A stretch of DNA of 55,912 bases from Phycisphaerae bacterium (GCA_002705085.1 PAHO01000004.1:1-55912); one strand, 5' to 3'; numbered from the stretch's first letter, positions 14,986-23,474 are shown. Numbers and translations are program-made. Notes: generated by a model not told the origin, from the letters alone.

Positions 14986-17961
14986 GTGAAGCTCGAACCT
15001 CAGTTCATCGGTGTCGCGACTCTTGCGGCCTGCCTTGTCTCTCCCGTGTTTGCCCAAGATGCCCCCGTGCCCGAAGCACCGGTCGTGGAAGTTGTGGAAG
15101 CCGAGGAAAACCCCGTCTTGGCCTCTGCTCGAGACCACTTGGCCAAAGGCCGCTGGGAAATGGCCATCGCCGCAGCCGAAGAAGTCCTCGCTGAGGATCC
15201 AGGAAACGAAGACGCTTCAATGATTCGCGACGAAGCCGCTTCGATGCTGGACCGCGGGTCCACCATCGATGCTGTTGTTAACGAACGTTCCGTGCTGTTG
15301 AAGCAAGCACGGGTCGAGTTCGAAGCATCCATGCAGCGTGGCGGTGAACTCCTCGAACGTGAGGATTATTCCGGTGCGACGAACGTGGTGCTGACCGGTC
15401 GAGTCAAACTCTCCCGGGCTCGGAATTTGTTCACTACTGCCGAATTCACAGGCTTGTACGAGTCTGCCGAGGCGTTGCTCCTGCAAATCGACGAAGCCCG
15501 TGCCCTGCAGCAGCAAGTCGAGCAAGAGTTGGCCATCCGAAATGCACGCGACGAGAAGTCGGCCTCCGACTCCGCCGAGTCCGGCCGCATCGAGCGCAGC
15601 ATCAATGAAAAAATCCTTCGAGTGCGTCAGCTCCAAGAAGAGCAGAAGTACGCCGAAGCTCTGAAGGTTGTTGATGAAATTCTGTTCTTGGACCCGTCCC
15701 ACCCGGCCGGCTTGGCCATGCGGGATCTCATCAAGACCTCCAAGATCTACGTGGACTACATGGAGCGCAAGCGGCTCCAGGAGTACACCTACACCGAGCA
15801 AACCCTTGAAGTGCAAGACCGCTTCATGATGCCCGTGCCCAATATTGACGGCCCTGGCATGCGTGGCATCAACGAGGTGCTCCAGTACCCTGAAGACTGG
15901 GAAGAGCTCAGCCAGCGTCGATACGACGAAACGGGCTATGCCCCTTCGGCCAAAGAGAAGTCGATTTACCGCAGCATGCAGTCGGAAATTCCATTGGAGT
16001 TCACCGACGCCCCTTTCAGCGACGTGCTCGCGTGGATTGAAAACGCCACCGGTCTGAACATTCATCAGGATTGGACGGCTCTCGATGAGCTGGGAGTGAC
16101 CGAAGACACCGAAGTCACGATCAATGTTCCCTCGGTCAAAGTTGAGGACGCTTTCCGGATTGTCTTTGAGCAGGTCAACGATGGTGCCGACCCCACCGAG
16201 GATGGGGCGGACTACGCCATCCGCAATGGCCTGTTGACCGTGACAAGCCGGAGTGCGCTTGACCGCGACTACCAGCCGTTGGTCTACGACATCCGTGATC
16301 TCACCTTCCCCGTGCCTTATTTCGATGACGGTCCTCGTCTCGACCTTGGTGCCGCCCTCAGCCAGGGTGGTCAGCAAGGCGGCGGCGGCGGCGGTGGCGG
16401 CGGTGGCGGCGGCGGCTTCGGCGGCGGCGGTGGCGGCAGCCTCTTTGGTGATGCTGACGACGACGGTGACGCGATCCCTCGGGGTGAATTGGTCAATGCC
16501 ATTTTGGAGCTGATCTATGAGAACGTCCCGGCCGACTGGGGTGGCGATGCCATCGTTTACAACCGGAACTCCAAGAGCACCATCAAGATCTTCCCGCCTC
16601 TGAATGCCGAAGAGACTGCTGGTGGCGACAACCTCGTGATCTACACCGCGCCAAAATGGCACAAGCAAATTGGTGATCTGCTGGACATGCTCCGCGATAT
16701 CCGGGCCATCCAAATCAACATGGAAGCCCGAGTGCTGAACGTCTCGACGGACTGGTTCGAGCGCATCGGTATCGATTTGGACATGTACTTCAACACCAAC
16801 GATGATCTTCGCCAGCAGCAGTTGGCCATGAACCCGTTGGGGCACTTGTCCGACTTCTTCGGTGAAGACGGCACGCTCCGTGATCCTTTGTTGTACGGCG
16901 GCTTTGACCAAGTACCGATCCCCGGTCAACAACAGGGTGGCCAAGGCGGTCAAGGTGGTGGTGGTGGTGCTGGTGGTGCCGGTGGTGCCGGAGGGAATCC
17001 GTACTACAACGCCATTCCTTGGGGCGGCATCATCTCTGATCCTGAATCCATTGGTGAAGACGCGGCTGAAATCCCGTACATCTCCACCTTCTTTGGTGCC
17101 CCCCTCCGCGCAACCGAAGGGTTTGCCCCGTTCGGTGTTCTTCAGAACTCCTTTGACATCCTTGATTCGGTTGGCTCTGACACTGCCTTTGCTTCAGCTC
17201 TCGGCAACCAAGCCCCAGCCTTCTCTTCAGGAATTCAATTCCTCGATGACGTGCAAGTCGACCTGTTGGTCGAAGCCACTCAAGCCGACGACCGGTCGGT
17301 GGTCCTGACGGCTCCTCGTTTGACCTTCTTCAATGGACAACGTGCTTGGATGGCTCTTCAACGACAGGAAGCGTTTGTTTCCGGTCTGGTGCCAATCACC
17401 GGTACGGCGACGGGTGCCTTCCAGCCCATCATTGGTCGGGTGTCCTCGGGCATCACCCTTGATGTCTCGGCCGTGGTCTCGGCCGATCGCCGCTACGTGC
17501 AGTTGACCAGTTGGTTTGATTCTTCCGAGCTCGTGGAGCTCAAGAAGACAGCCTTTACCGGTGCAGCCGGTGGCGGCGGCGGCGGCTTCGGCGGCCCCGG
17601 CGGTGGTGGCGGTGGCGGCGGTGCCGGTGGTGCTGGCGGCGGCGTCGGCAACTTCGCCGGTGAGATTGAACTGCCCATCATTGCGGTCAACCAAATCCGA
17701 ACCACAGTCTCCGTCCCAGATAAGGGCACCGTGATGCTCGGCGGTCAGCGACAAGTGGATGAATTCGAGACCGAGGTTGGGGTTCCGATCCTTTCCAAGA
17801 TCCCATGGGTCAACCGGTTCTTTACCAACCGCAAGCAATCCAAGAGCGAAAAGACCGTGTTGTTCTTGATGCGACCAGAGATCATCATCCAGGAAGAGAC
17901 CGAAGACGTCCTCTTCCCCGGCCTCTCGGAGACCCTCGGATACGGCTCTACGATTCGGTAA
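14986..17961 (+). CDS. Secretin-family outer-membrane channel protein with poly-Gly linkers
   Basis: A 991-residue protein with a GTG start set by AGGAG seven bases before it. It has a signal peptide (FIGVATLAACLVSPVFA) and TPR-like helices (KGRWEMAIAAAEEVL, EQKYAEALKVVDEILFLDP). A periplasmic domain near residues 325-395 (PLEFTDAPFSDVLAWI) resembles secretin N domains, and a KH-like domain follows. The secretin core spans about residues 745-975 (DLLVEATQADDRSVVLTAPRLT, VMLGGQ, VPILSKIPWVNRFF). Three Gly-rich stretches separate domains. The family forms the outer-membrane gate of type II/IV pili systems, but no other such gene is nearby, so the system it serves is unknown. Confidence 0.85.
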   Translation: MKLEPQFIGVATLAACLVSPVFAQDAPVPEAPVVEVVEAEENPVLASARDHLAKGRWEMAIAAAEEVLAEDPGNEDASMIRDEAASMLDRGSTIDAVVNERSVLLKQARVEFEASMQRGGELLEREDYSGATNVVLTGRVKLSRARNLFTTAEFTGLYESAEALLLQIDEARALQQQVEQELAIRNARDEKSASDSAESGRIERSINEKILRVRQLQEEQKYAEALKVVDEILFLDPSHPAGLAMRDLIKTSKIYVDYMERKRLQEYTYTEQTLEVQDRFMMPVPNIDGPGMRGINEVLQYPEDWEELSQRRYDETGYAPSAKEKSIYRSMQSEIPLEFTDAPFSDVLAWIENATGLNIHQDWTALDELGVTEDTEVTINVPSVKVEDAFRIVFEQVNDGADPTEDGADYAIRNGLLTVTSRSALDRDYQPLVYDIRDLTFPVPYFDDGPRLDLGAALSQGGQQGGGGGGGGGGGGGFGGGGGGSLFGDADDDGDAIPRGELVNAILELIYENVPADWGGDAIVYNRNSKSTIKIFPPLNAEETAGGDNLVIYTAPKWHKQIGDLLDMLRDIRAIQINMEARVLNVSTDWFERIGIDLDMYFNTNDDLRQQQLAMNPLGHLSDFFGEDGTLRDPLLYGGFDQVPIPGQQQGGQGGQGGGGGAGGAGGAGGNPYYNAIPWGGIISDPESIGEDAAEIPYISTFFGAPLRATEGFAPFGVLQNSFDILDSVGSDTAFASALGNQAPAFSSGIQFLDDVQVDLLVEATQADDRSVVLTAPRLTFFNGQRAWMALQRQEAFVSGLVPITGTATGAFQPIIGRVSSGITLDVSAVVSADRRYVQLTSWFDSSELVELKKTAFTGAAGGGGGGFGGPGGGGGGGGAGGAGGGVGNFAGEIELPIIAVNQIRTTVSVPDKGTVMLGGQRQVDEFETEVGVPILSKIPWVNRFFTNRKQSKSEKTVLFLMRPEIIIQEETEDVLFPGLSETLGYGSTIR
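16366..16440 (+). repeat. GGC/GGT tract coding a poly-Gly linker in the secretin
   Basis: Nearly pure GGC/GGT codons encode an almost uninterrupted Gly run with single Phe and Gln residues. Similar Gly-rich stretches in the same gene lie near 16926-16999 and 17563-17656. Such tracts are prone to length change by slippage. Confidence 0.85.
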
Positions 17962-17983
17962 GCCCTCTTTTTGACATGTCCCG

Positions 17984-18049
17984 CTCGCTGGGGCCATGGG
18001 TTGAGTCTGGTTCACCAGATGTCCAACCTCTGGCTCCAGCGAGCTTTTT
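17984..18049 (+). terminator. Long three-part hairpin terminator after the secretin gene
   Basis: The outer stem CTCGCTGGGGCCA / TGGCTCCAGCGAG is 13 bp with one G-T pair. The middle stem is GGTTG / CAACC, and the apical stem TCTGG / CCAGA has a TTCA loop. All three stack in order, and CTTTTTC follows. It lies 22 bases after the secretin stop and argues that the downstream STAS gene starts after it, at 18087. Confidence 0.85.
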
Positions 18050-18086
18050 CGTGAAATTGACCCCAGAATTGGTCGATGAAGGATCC

Positions 18087-18467
18087 ATGACTTCTCATCC
18101 TTTTGACCAAAACTTGGACCAGGCCATCGAGTCAACCACTTTTGGTGACGTCAGCATCATTGGATTCCAAACTGGATCGTTGCTTGATGAATCATTGGTG
18201 CGGGCCTTGGAGAGCAAGGCCCTGAATGCGGCCGTGACAGTGGAGCGACCCAAACTGGTCGTTGATTTTGATGGGGTCGTGCATCTGACGTCCGCGGCCT
18301 TGGGAGCCTTGTTGACCATCCGCCGTGAGATCGAAGGCCGCCAAGGTCAGTTGGTGCTCGCTGGTCTGAGCCCCGCCATTGATGAGGTCTTTGACATTGC
18401 CTGTTTGCGTCCAGTCTTTGACTTCGCCATCGACCGCTCAGCAGCAATTGATCTTTGCCAGGCTTAA
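18087..18467 (+). CDS. STAS-domain anti-sigma factor antagonist
   Basis: A 126-residue single STAS domain. The hydrophobic strands VSIIGFQTG, KLVVDFDGV and LVLAGLS alternate with helices. The HLTSAALGALL segment holds the Ser normally phosphorylated by the partner kinase in RsbV/SpoIIAA-type proteins. AAGGA precedes this ATG, and the terminator at 17984-18049 rules out the longer upstream reading. The next gene, an RsbW-like kinase, overlaps its end by 13 bases, which points to a translationally coupled partner-switching pair. The sigma factor or other target it frees is not present nearby. Confidence 0.85.
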   Translation: MTSHPFDQNLDQAIESTTFGDVSIIGFQTGSLLDESLVRALESKALNAAVTVERPKLVVDFDGVVHLTSAALGALLTIRREIEGRQGQLVLAGLSPAIDEVFDIACLRPVFDFAIDRSAAIDLCQA

Positions 18468-18889
18468 GCGATCAACGTTTGGTGCGTTCCTTCACTGGCT
18501 CTTTGTCGGAGGTTGTCCAGTCCACCCGGACCTTTGTCTTCGAAGGCGTTCCGCTGGAGGATCTCAGCGAGGAGCTGATTTTCGCCATTCGACTTGCTCT
18601 TGAAGAAGCGGTCACCAACGCCCATCGGCACGGCCACGGCGGTGATCCTGATCGGCCGATTTCCATATCGGTTTCTCGGCAAGACCATGATTTGATTCTC
18701 GAAGTTGCGGACACCGGTGCTGGATTTGATCCGGCCACGGTGCCTGACCCTCGATCACCAGAGGGGCTTGAACGTTCATCTGGTCGAGGCCTGCTGTTGA
18801 TTCGTGCATTCATGCATCACGTGGAGCATCTTGATGGCGGCTGCCGAATCAGAATGCGGCGATGCTTGGAGCCGACAAGCTCTTCCTGA
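18455..18889 (+). CDS. Anti-sigma factor / serine-protein kinase, RsbW-like GHKL ATPase
   Basis: A 144-residue protein with the GHKL ATPase boxes of anti-sigma kinases: N box ALEEAVTNAHRHG, G1 box ADTGAGFDP, and a GRGLLLI G2 box. In the family, it binds a sigma factor (or another target) and phosphorylates the STAS antagonist, here the adjacent gene product. The start is uncertain. The TTG at 18455 overlaps the STAS stop, and a GTG at 18482 would shorten the protein by nine residues. It converges with the CPBP protease gene, with adjacent stop codons. No phosphatase (RsbU/PP2C) is in the window. Confidence 0.85.
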   Translation: MPGLSDQRLVRSFTGSLSEVVQSTRTFVFEGVPLEDLSEELIFAIRLALEEAVTNAHRHGHGGDPDRPISISVSRQDHDLILEVADTGAGFDPATVPDPRSPEGLERSSGRGLLLIRAFMHHVEHLDGGCRIRMRRCLEPTSSS

Positions 18890-19624
18890 TCATTGGGCCA
18901 GAGTGGCGTTGGCGATCTGCTCGAGCACCAAGATGTCATACAGGACATGGGTCAGTACCGCGATGGCCAATCCTCGGAATCGATACAGCACACCAAGCCA
19001 AATCCCCCCGCAGGTGTACACCAGCAGGCTTGTCCAGTCGAACCCTTCAAGGAGGGGGGCGTGATAGCACGCGAAGAGAACCCCTGAGAGCCCGATGACA
19101 TAGGGCGTTGAGGCGGCTCGGGACAGGCCGAGGAAAGTCATTCCCACATGGATCCCTGCTTCGATCACGAGCAGCCGAAACACCAATTCTTCGTACAGGC
19201 CGGCCGACAAAGCCAGCGTCAGACCCCCAGTTTCGATCGATGCGAACGGCATCAACACGCCAATGAGGATGCCTAGGCCGAACAAGGGCATGGTGCACAG
19301 AGCCGCCTCGACCCCCATCCCGATCAAGAACAGGGGGGAGAAGCGCCAGGACCGTGCCTGTTGATGGTGGCGCAGCAAGGACAGTCCGATGACCAGAGTC
19401 GCCAAGACTGGAGTGGCGGTCGTCAGTCCCAACAAGGCCGCAAAATCCTGGAGACGGTATTGGGCCAGAGTTGGGGTGGCGTTGGTGATCTGCTCGAGTA
19501 CCAAGTGTCCTGCCGCAACAGCGCAGATCACCAAAGTGGCCGGAGCTCCGACCTTGGTCTCAACGATGTATCGCTCGAGCTTTCTCGGGACCTTCACAGG
19601 AATGGATCTTGTCTTGGTGGACAC
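18890..19624 (-). CDS. CPBP-family intramembrane metalloprotease (CAAX-type)
   Basis: A 244-residue multi-pass membrane protein with all three CPBP motifs: EELVFR (Glu145, Glu146, Arg150), FACYH (His188) and HVLYD (His226, Asp230). The family includes Rce1-type prenyl-protein proteases and bacteriocin-immunity proteins; the bacterial substrates are mostly unknown. Residues 43-55 and 234-244 carry almost the same peptide (LEQITNATPTLAQ and LEQIANATLAQ), encoded by near-identical DNA. The start used is a GTG placed directly after a hairpin; a second GTG nine codons later is possible. Confidence 0.85.
   Translation of the reverse strand: MSTKTRSIPVKVPRKLERYIVETKVGAPATLVICAVAAGHLVLEQITNATPTLAQYRLQDFAALLGLTTATPVLATLVIGLSLLRHHQQARSWRFSPLFLIGMGVEAALCTMPLFGLGILIGVLMPFASIETGGLTLALSAGLYEELVFRLLVIEAGIHVGMTFLGLSRAASTPYVIGLSGVLFACYHAPLLEGFDWTSLLVYTCGGIWLGVLYRFRGLAIAVLTHVLYDILVLEQIANATLAQ
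18892..18931. repeat. Direct repeat copy A at the 3' end of the CPBP gene
   Basis: Forty bases that match copy B (19459-19504), in the same orientation and reading frame, with two substitutions and a 6-base deletion. It encodes the last residues (LVLEQIANATLAQ) and part of the stop codon. Confidence 0.85.
19459..19504. repeat. Direct repeat copy B near the 5' end of the CPBP gene
   Basis: Forty-six bases that match copy A 560 bp away, with two A/G substitutions and six extra bases adding Thr-Pro. It encodes residues 42-55 of the same protein in the same frame. Confidence 0.85.
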
Positions 19625-19627
19625 GGA

Positions 19628-19666
19628 AACGCAAACGGGCCGCCCTGAGGGCGACCCGTTTGCGTT
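19628..19666 (-). terminator. Likely terminator of rpsT
   Basis: A 12-bp perfect stem (AACGCAAACGGG / CCCGTTTGCGTT) encloses a second stem (CGCCC / GGGCG, loop TGA), 38 bases after the rpsT stop. The T-run is short on both strands, so efficiency is uncertain. It lies directly before the CPBP start codon. Confidence 0.65.
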
Positions 19667-19704
19667 CCATTGATCGTTTCAGCCACAAGAGCTGGGGGGA
19701 AGAG

Positions 19705-19983
19705 TTAGGCCGCGGGGGCCTCTTGCATGGCTTTGAGCCGTGCGTGCATCCGTGCCTTGCGGCGGGCTGCCGTGTTGCGGTGCAAGATGGGGGTGTGGCT
19801 CATCTTGTCGAGGAGTCGACACAGACGGCGGAATTGGGTGGTGGCTTCGCCAACATCATCTCCACGGAGTGATGACTCGAAGGCCTTGGTTTGGGTTTTC
19901 AGACGCACTTTGCGCCATCGGTTCAGGGCGGTGCGTCGGACGGTTTGGCGGACGCGCTTTTTGGTGGACTCGTTGTTCGGCAA
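19705..19983 (-). CDS. rpsT: 30S ribosomal protein S20
   Basis: A 92-residue, very basic protein of normal S20 length. The N-terminus NNESTKKRVRQTVRRTALNR and the C-terminal LDKMSHTPILHRNTAARRKA match the family, which is two long helices binding 16S rRNA. It is a single gene with its own leader (which contains a hairpin) and a downstream hairpin terminator, as is usual for rpsT. The ATG at 19983 gives the conserved N-terminus. Confidence 0.95.
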   Translation of the reverse strand: MPNNESTKKRVRQTVRRTALNRWRKVRLKTQTKAFESSLRGDDVGEATTQFRRLCRLLDKMSHTPILHRNTAARRKARMHARLKAMQEAPAA

Positions 19984-20012
19984 TGCAATACCCTCGTCTG
20001 ATCAATGGGACA

Positions 20013-20029
20013 GCCTCTTCCAAAGAGGC
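20013..20029 (-). promoter_or_regulatory. Hairpin in the rpsT leader
   Basis: GCCTCTT and AAGAGGC form a perfect 7-bp stem with a 3-base loop, 30 bases upstream of the rpsT start. S20 is known to control its own translation in some bacteria; whether this stem takes part is inference. Confidence 0.3.
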
Positions 20030-20093
20030 GAGCCAAGTATTGTCGCCAATATTCCGCCCTTTGGCAAGGGGGAACCCCAAGAAGGGGGTCGGC

Positions 20094-23000
20094 TCAGGCG
20101 GCTGGGGCTTCTGGGCCTTCCAGAACCGATGCCGTCGTTGCTTCTTCCTTGACGCCGCCCAGAATCGTCTGGAGGGGTTCTGAGAGCTCTGCGACCCCCA
20201 ATTTGCCGTTTGCGGCCTGTACTGCCGCTCGGGCTTCGCTCGGAGTCAGGCCAGAGAGGTTGAGGGCGGTTCGCATGCGATCGTGGGCGGCCCAGCCTTC
20301 GGCCGCGAGCACTTCGTCGGCTTCAGCAAGCCAAACTCGGAAAGCAGCCGGATCGGCGGACTCGCGGGCCGCAGTGAAGCGGTCCCAGGCGGCTTGCAAG
20401 ACTTCAGTTGAGCCGGATGCCATGAGTTCTTGATGGGCGGCCACCGCGGCACGAGCGGCTGAGGGCCGAAGTCGCAGTTCGGAGATGTTGGCTGGGCGGT
20501 TGCCTTCTCCCCCCACGTTGTTCGCATCAAGGCTCACCAGTCCCAAACGCCGTCCAAGTTCGCCGAGGGGGTTGGAACGGACCGCAATGTTGAATGCTTC
20601 TTGGAAGGCCTGATTTTCGGCCATTCCAAGCTCTCGTTCGGCTCGAGCAGTTTGCGCAGCCAGTTGGTCTTCATCGGGGGGAAGCAACTGCGCGGGCAGT
20701 TCGACCGAGGTGGCGTCCAGAAGGCGGGTGGTGCCTGCCCCCAAAGACTCAGCATTGAAGCTGGCATCGGGTTGACCAATCTGGAAATCTGGTCCCACGT
20801 TTTGCAGGAAAGCTTCGCTCAGTGCAACCCCCGTGGTTGGGGCAAAGCGGAAGTTGCCTTCGCCAACTTTGGTGACCGCGGCCACATCAGCAACGAAGTC
20901 ACCACCACAGATCATGTCGATGGTCCGACCATCCTCGAGCTGGATGATCAACTCGGCTCCTTGAAGGATCAGGTTCCCAAGAGCGTTGAGGTCTTTCACC
21001 GTGAGTGTGCCGTTGGCGCTGAGCGTGAGGTCACCGAGTGCGGTTGCGGTGGACGTTCCCAAGTCAATGTTCTCGGCGTTCAGGCTCAAACTTCCCATGG
21101 CGCCCAGACCAGCCACACCGGCGGGCGCGTTGCTGTCTAGGTTGAAGTCACCTTCAACCAACAATTGGACCCCGTTTTCATTGAGGAACAGCACGGGGCT
21201 TTCGTCGCCACCGCCCAAGGCCGTCAATCGGAGGGATGCTGCCTTGACCAAACTGCCACCAAACCGCATGCGGTCGGCCATCAGTTCAAGGTTGGAGAAC
21301 TCGGCGTTTACATTTTGTGCGACTTCCAAATCACCAGCGGCAGCGATGTTGAGGTCACTCAGGGCATTCAAGTTGCCGCCAATCATGACATCGCCATCGA
21401 CATCCAATGACATTCCAACCGAAGAGGATGTGGTGAGATTCCCCGCGACCGTCATGCTGTCGGCTTCGGCGGCGAAGTTGCCGGCCAAGGTCAGATCCCC
21501 TTCGGCAACCAAATCACCATCCAGGATCATGCTGCCACTTTCGGTTGGCAGGACCGCAATCTGCACTCCAGCACCATCGCCGGCGGTGAATGAATCGGCC
21601 GAAATGAATTCTTCCACTCGAATGGTCTTTCCTTCGGCCAAGGTCAGATCACCGGTGATGTCAAGGCTGCGCAGCCGTTGGTTTGGTGCAATGCCACCGG
21701 CATCCCCGCCCAGATTGAGATTGCCATCAACAGCAATCGCAAACAGGCCGCCAGCGCCACTGGTGTTGCCATCAAAGACCGATTGCTCAAAGACGACATC
21801 GCCCGCGAGGTTGGCATCGGTAAACAAGCGAGCCTCGTCTGCGAATCGGAGTTCTTCTCCCGCGGAGATCAACTCCGAGGTGTTGATGTAAATCACGTTT
21901 TGGTAAGGAAGGCCGTTTGTGGGATCAAATCCTTCGGCGACTCCGTCAATCAAGATGTTGCCACTGGCGTTCAAGCCGGCATTGATTTCGATCAACCCGA
22001 ACTGGCCTCCTTCGTCAACCGATGGTGAACCACCGGCCATCAGGGTCAGATCACCATTGATGTAGATGGCCGCATTGACGGTCAATTGCTGGCCGGCGTG
22101 CAGCAGAAGTTCGGGCACGAAGCTGTTGGTGAAATCCAACTCGGCCAGCACTTCGATGTCGCCGCTGGTGTGAATTCGGATGGGGCCAAAGAACTGGGTC
22201 AACGCATTGGCCACCAAGTAGTTTGTGCCGGAGATCAACGCAGGGTTATCAAGGTCGATGCTGCCATTGAAATCAAAGGTGACGTTGTTTGCATCTTCGT
22301 TCGGGACGTCCTCAACAATCAGAATGTCGGCTCCCAGGACGCCTCCACCAAGCATCAGAAGACCGTCCATGTGATCGCCTTCAACATCGATATCTCCCCC
22401 AAAGAACGCACTGTCTCCGGAGAGATCAACCAGCCCGCCAACATTTCCCGACGCGTTGATCTGTGCGTCGGGAGCGATGATGAGGCTGCCGTCACTGGAG
22501 GCTGTGAATGCCCCAGCTGCACCACCTTGATTGGAAACATCAACGGAACTTCCGCTGGCCAGTTGAAGGAATTCGCTGGCATCCAATGCAATCAGTCCCC
22601 CAGTTGAGGACAGGTCGCCTTCGAGGACCACCACTGGTCCAGTGGCTTGGATGGTTTGGCTCTCGATCATGCCTCCAAGGACAACCCCGCCGCCCACGGC
22701 TGAGAATTCAGCGGTGTCGGCTTGAATCAAGCCTTGGTTGTTGAGGGCCAATGCAAAGGCGTCCCCGGCGCCAAAAAGCACCGATCCACCTTGGATGCTT
22801 CCGGTATTTTCAACGGCGGCCAATCCGGTGAGATCGCCTTGGGCTTGACCGGTTCCCGCGGTATTGGCCAAAAGTTCACCGTCGATTTTGGCGTGAAGTC
22901 GACCGCCCGATTCCCACAGCAAGACTTCGTCACCAGCAACCAAGGCAACCAGACCATTTCCCGCTTGCACCGTCCCGTGGTTCAAGACGCGTTGTCCCAA

Positions 23001-23474
23001 CAAGGCCACTTTGTTGGCTTGAAGGTGACCGTGGTTGGTGACGTCTCCGGTCAGTTCAAAACGATCCAGGCCTTGCATCCAGTCGTCAAGACTCATGTTG
23101 CCAGCGACCGCATACAACGCCCCACAGTCAACCACTGCATCCGCACCGAAGACCACACCGGCGGGGTTCACAATATAGACCTGGCCATTGGAAAGCAGAG
23201 ATCCTTGGATGTCCGTTGGCGTGCCGCCCAAGACTCGATTCAAAATGGCTGATTCGCCATCGGGCAAGTTGAACTCAAGTGTCTCCCACGGGGCGACCAT
23301 CAGGCTTTGCCAATCCAAAACGGTTCCGTCCGAGGCCGTGATCACCGTTTGCCCATTTTGAATCGTGATGGTGGCCGATCCCCAAACGGTTTCCGGTCCA
23401 TCCGCGGCGGCCGAGAGGGCCAAAGTGCTGGTGAGCAGGGTTCCCAAGGTGGCATTCAGCAGGTGTTGCTTCAT
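20094..23474 (-). CDS. TpsA-type exoprotein with haemagglutinin secretion domain
   Basis: A 1126-residue protein. After the signal peptide (MKQHLLNATLGTLLTSTLALSA) comes the TPS secretion domain, with the diagnostic YIVNPAGVVFGADA near residues 98-111 and repeated N-H-G / N-x-G turns. A long right-handed beta-helix follows, built from short repeats rich in D-L, L-T-L-A and G-N-L-N (GDLTLAEG, GDLEVAQNVNA). The last ~200 residues switch to Ala/Glu-rich helices. In two-partner secretion, TpsA crosses the outer membrane through TpsB, whose gene lies immediately upstream on the same strand. It may act as an adhesin or surface fibre; the cargo is unknown. The ATG at 23474 starts the signal peptide. 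Confidence 0.88.
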   Translation of the reverse strand: MKQHLLNATLGTLLTSTLALSAAADGPETVWGSATITIQNGQTVITASDGTVLDWQSLMVAPWETLEFNLPDGESAILNRVLGGTPTDIQGSLLSNGQVYIVNPAGVVFGADAVVDCGALYAVAGNMSLDDWMQGLDRFELTGDVTNHGHLQANKVALLGQRVLNHGTVQAGNGLVALVAGDEVLLWESGGRLHAKIDGELLANTAGTGQAQGDLTGLAAVENTGSIQGGSVLFGAGDAFALALNNQGLIQADTAEFSAVGGGVVLGGMIESQTIQATGPVVVLEGDLSSTGGLIALDASEFLQLASGSSVDVSNQGGAAGAFTASSDGSLIIAPDAQINASGNVGGLVDLSGDSAFFGGDIDVEGDHMDGLLMLGGGVLGADILIVEDVPNEDANNVTFDFNGSIDLDNPALISGTNYLVANALTQFFGPIRIHTSGDIEVLAELDFTNSFVPELLLHAGQQLTVNAAIYINGDLTLMAGGSPSVDEGGQFGLIEINAGLNASGNILIDGVAEGFDPTNGLPYQNVIYINTSELISAGEELRFADEARLFTDANLAGDVVFEQSVFDGNTSGAGGLFAIAVDGNLNLGGDAGGIAPNQRLRSLDITGDLTLAEGKTIRVEEFISADSFTAGDGAGVQIAVLPTESGSMILDGDLVAEGDLTLAGNFAAEADSMTVAGNLTTSSSVGMSLDVDGDVMIGGNLNALSDLNIAAAGDLEVAQNVNAEFSNLELMADRMRFGGSLVKAASLRLTALGGGDESPVLFLNENGVQLLVEGDFNLDSNAPAGVAGLGAMGSLSLNAENIDLGTSTATALGDLTLSANGTLTVKDLNALGNLILQGAELIIQLEDGRTIDMICGGDFVADVAAVTKVGEGNFRFAPTTGVALSEAFLQNVGPDFQIGQPDASFNAESLGAGTTRLLDATSVELPAQLLPPDEDQLAAQTARAERELGMAENQAFQEAFNIAVRSNPLGELGRRLGLVSLDANNVGGEGNRPANISELRLRPSAARAAVAAHQELMASGSTEVLQAAWDRFTAARESADPAAFRVWLAEADEVLAAEGWAAHDRMRTALNLSGLTPSEARAAVQAANGKLGVAELSEPLQTILGGVKEEATTASVLEGPEAPAA

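Noticed and set aside
16366-16440. GGC/GGT tract considered as a microsatellite or CRISPR-like repeat
   Set aside because: It has no spacers and is in frame within the secretin as a poly-Gly linker. It is kept only as a coding low-complexity tract.
15217-16953. A 578-codon open frame on the minus strand opposite the secretin
   Set aside because: It mirrors a gene with clear signal peptide and secretin motifs; its Ala/Val/His-rich sequence is typical of antisense translation.
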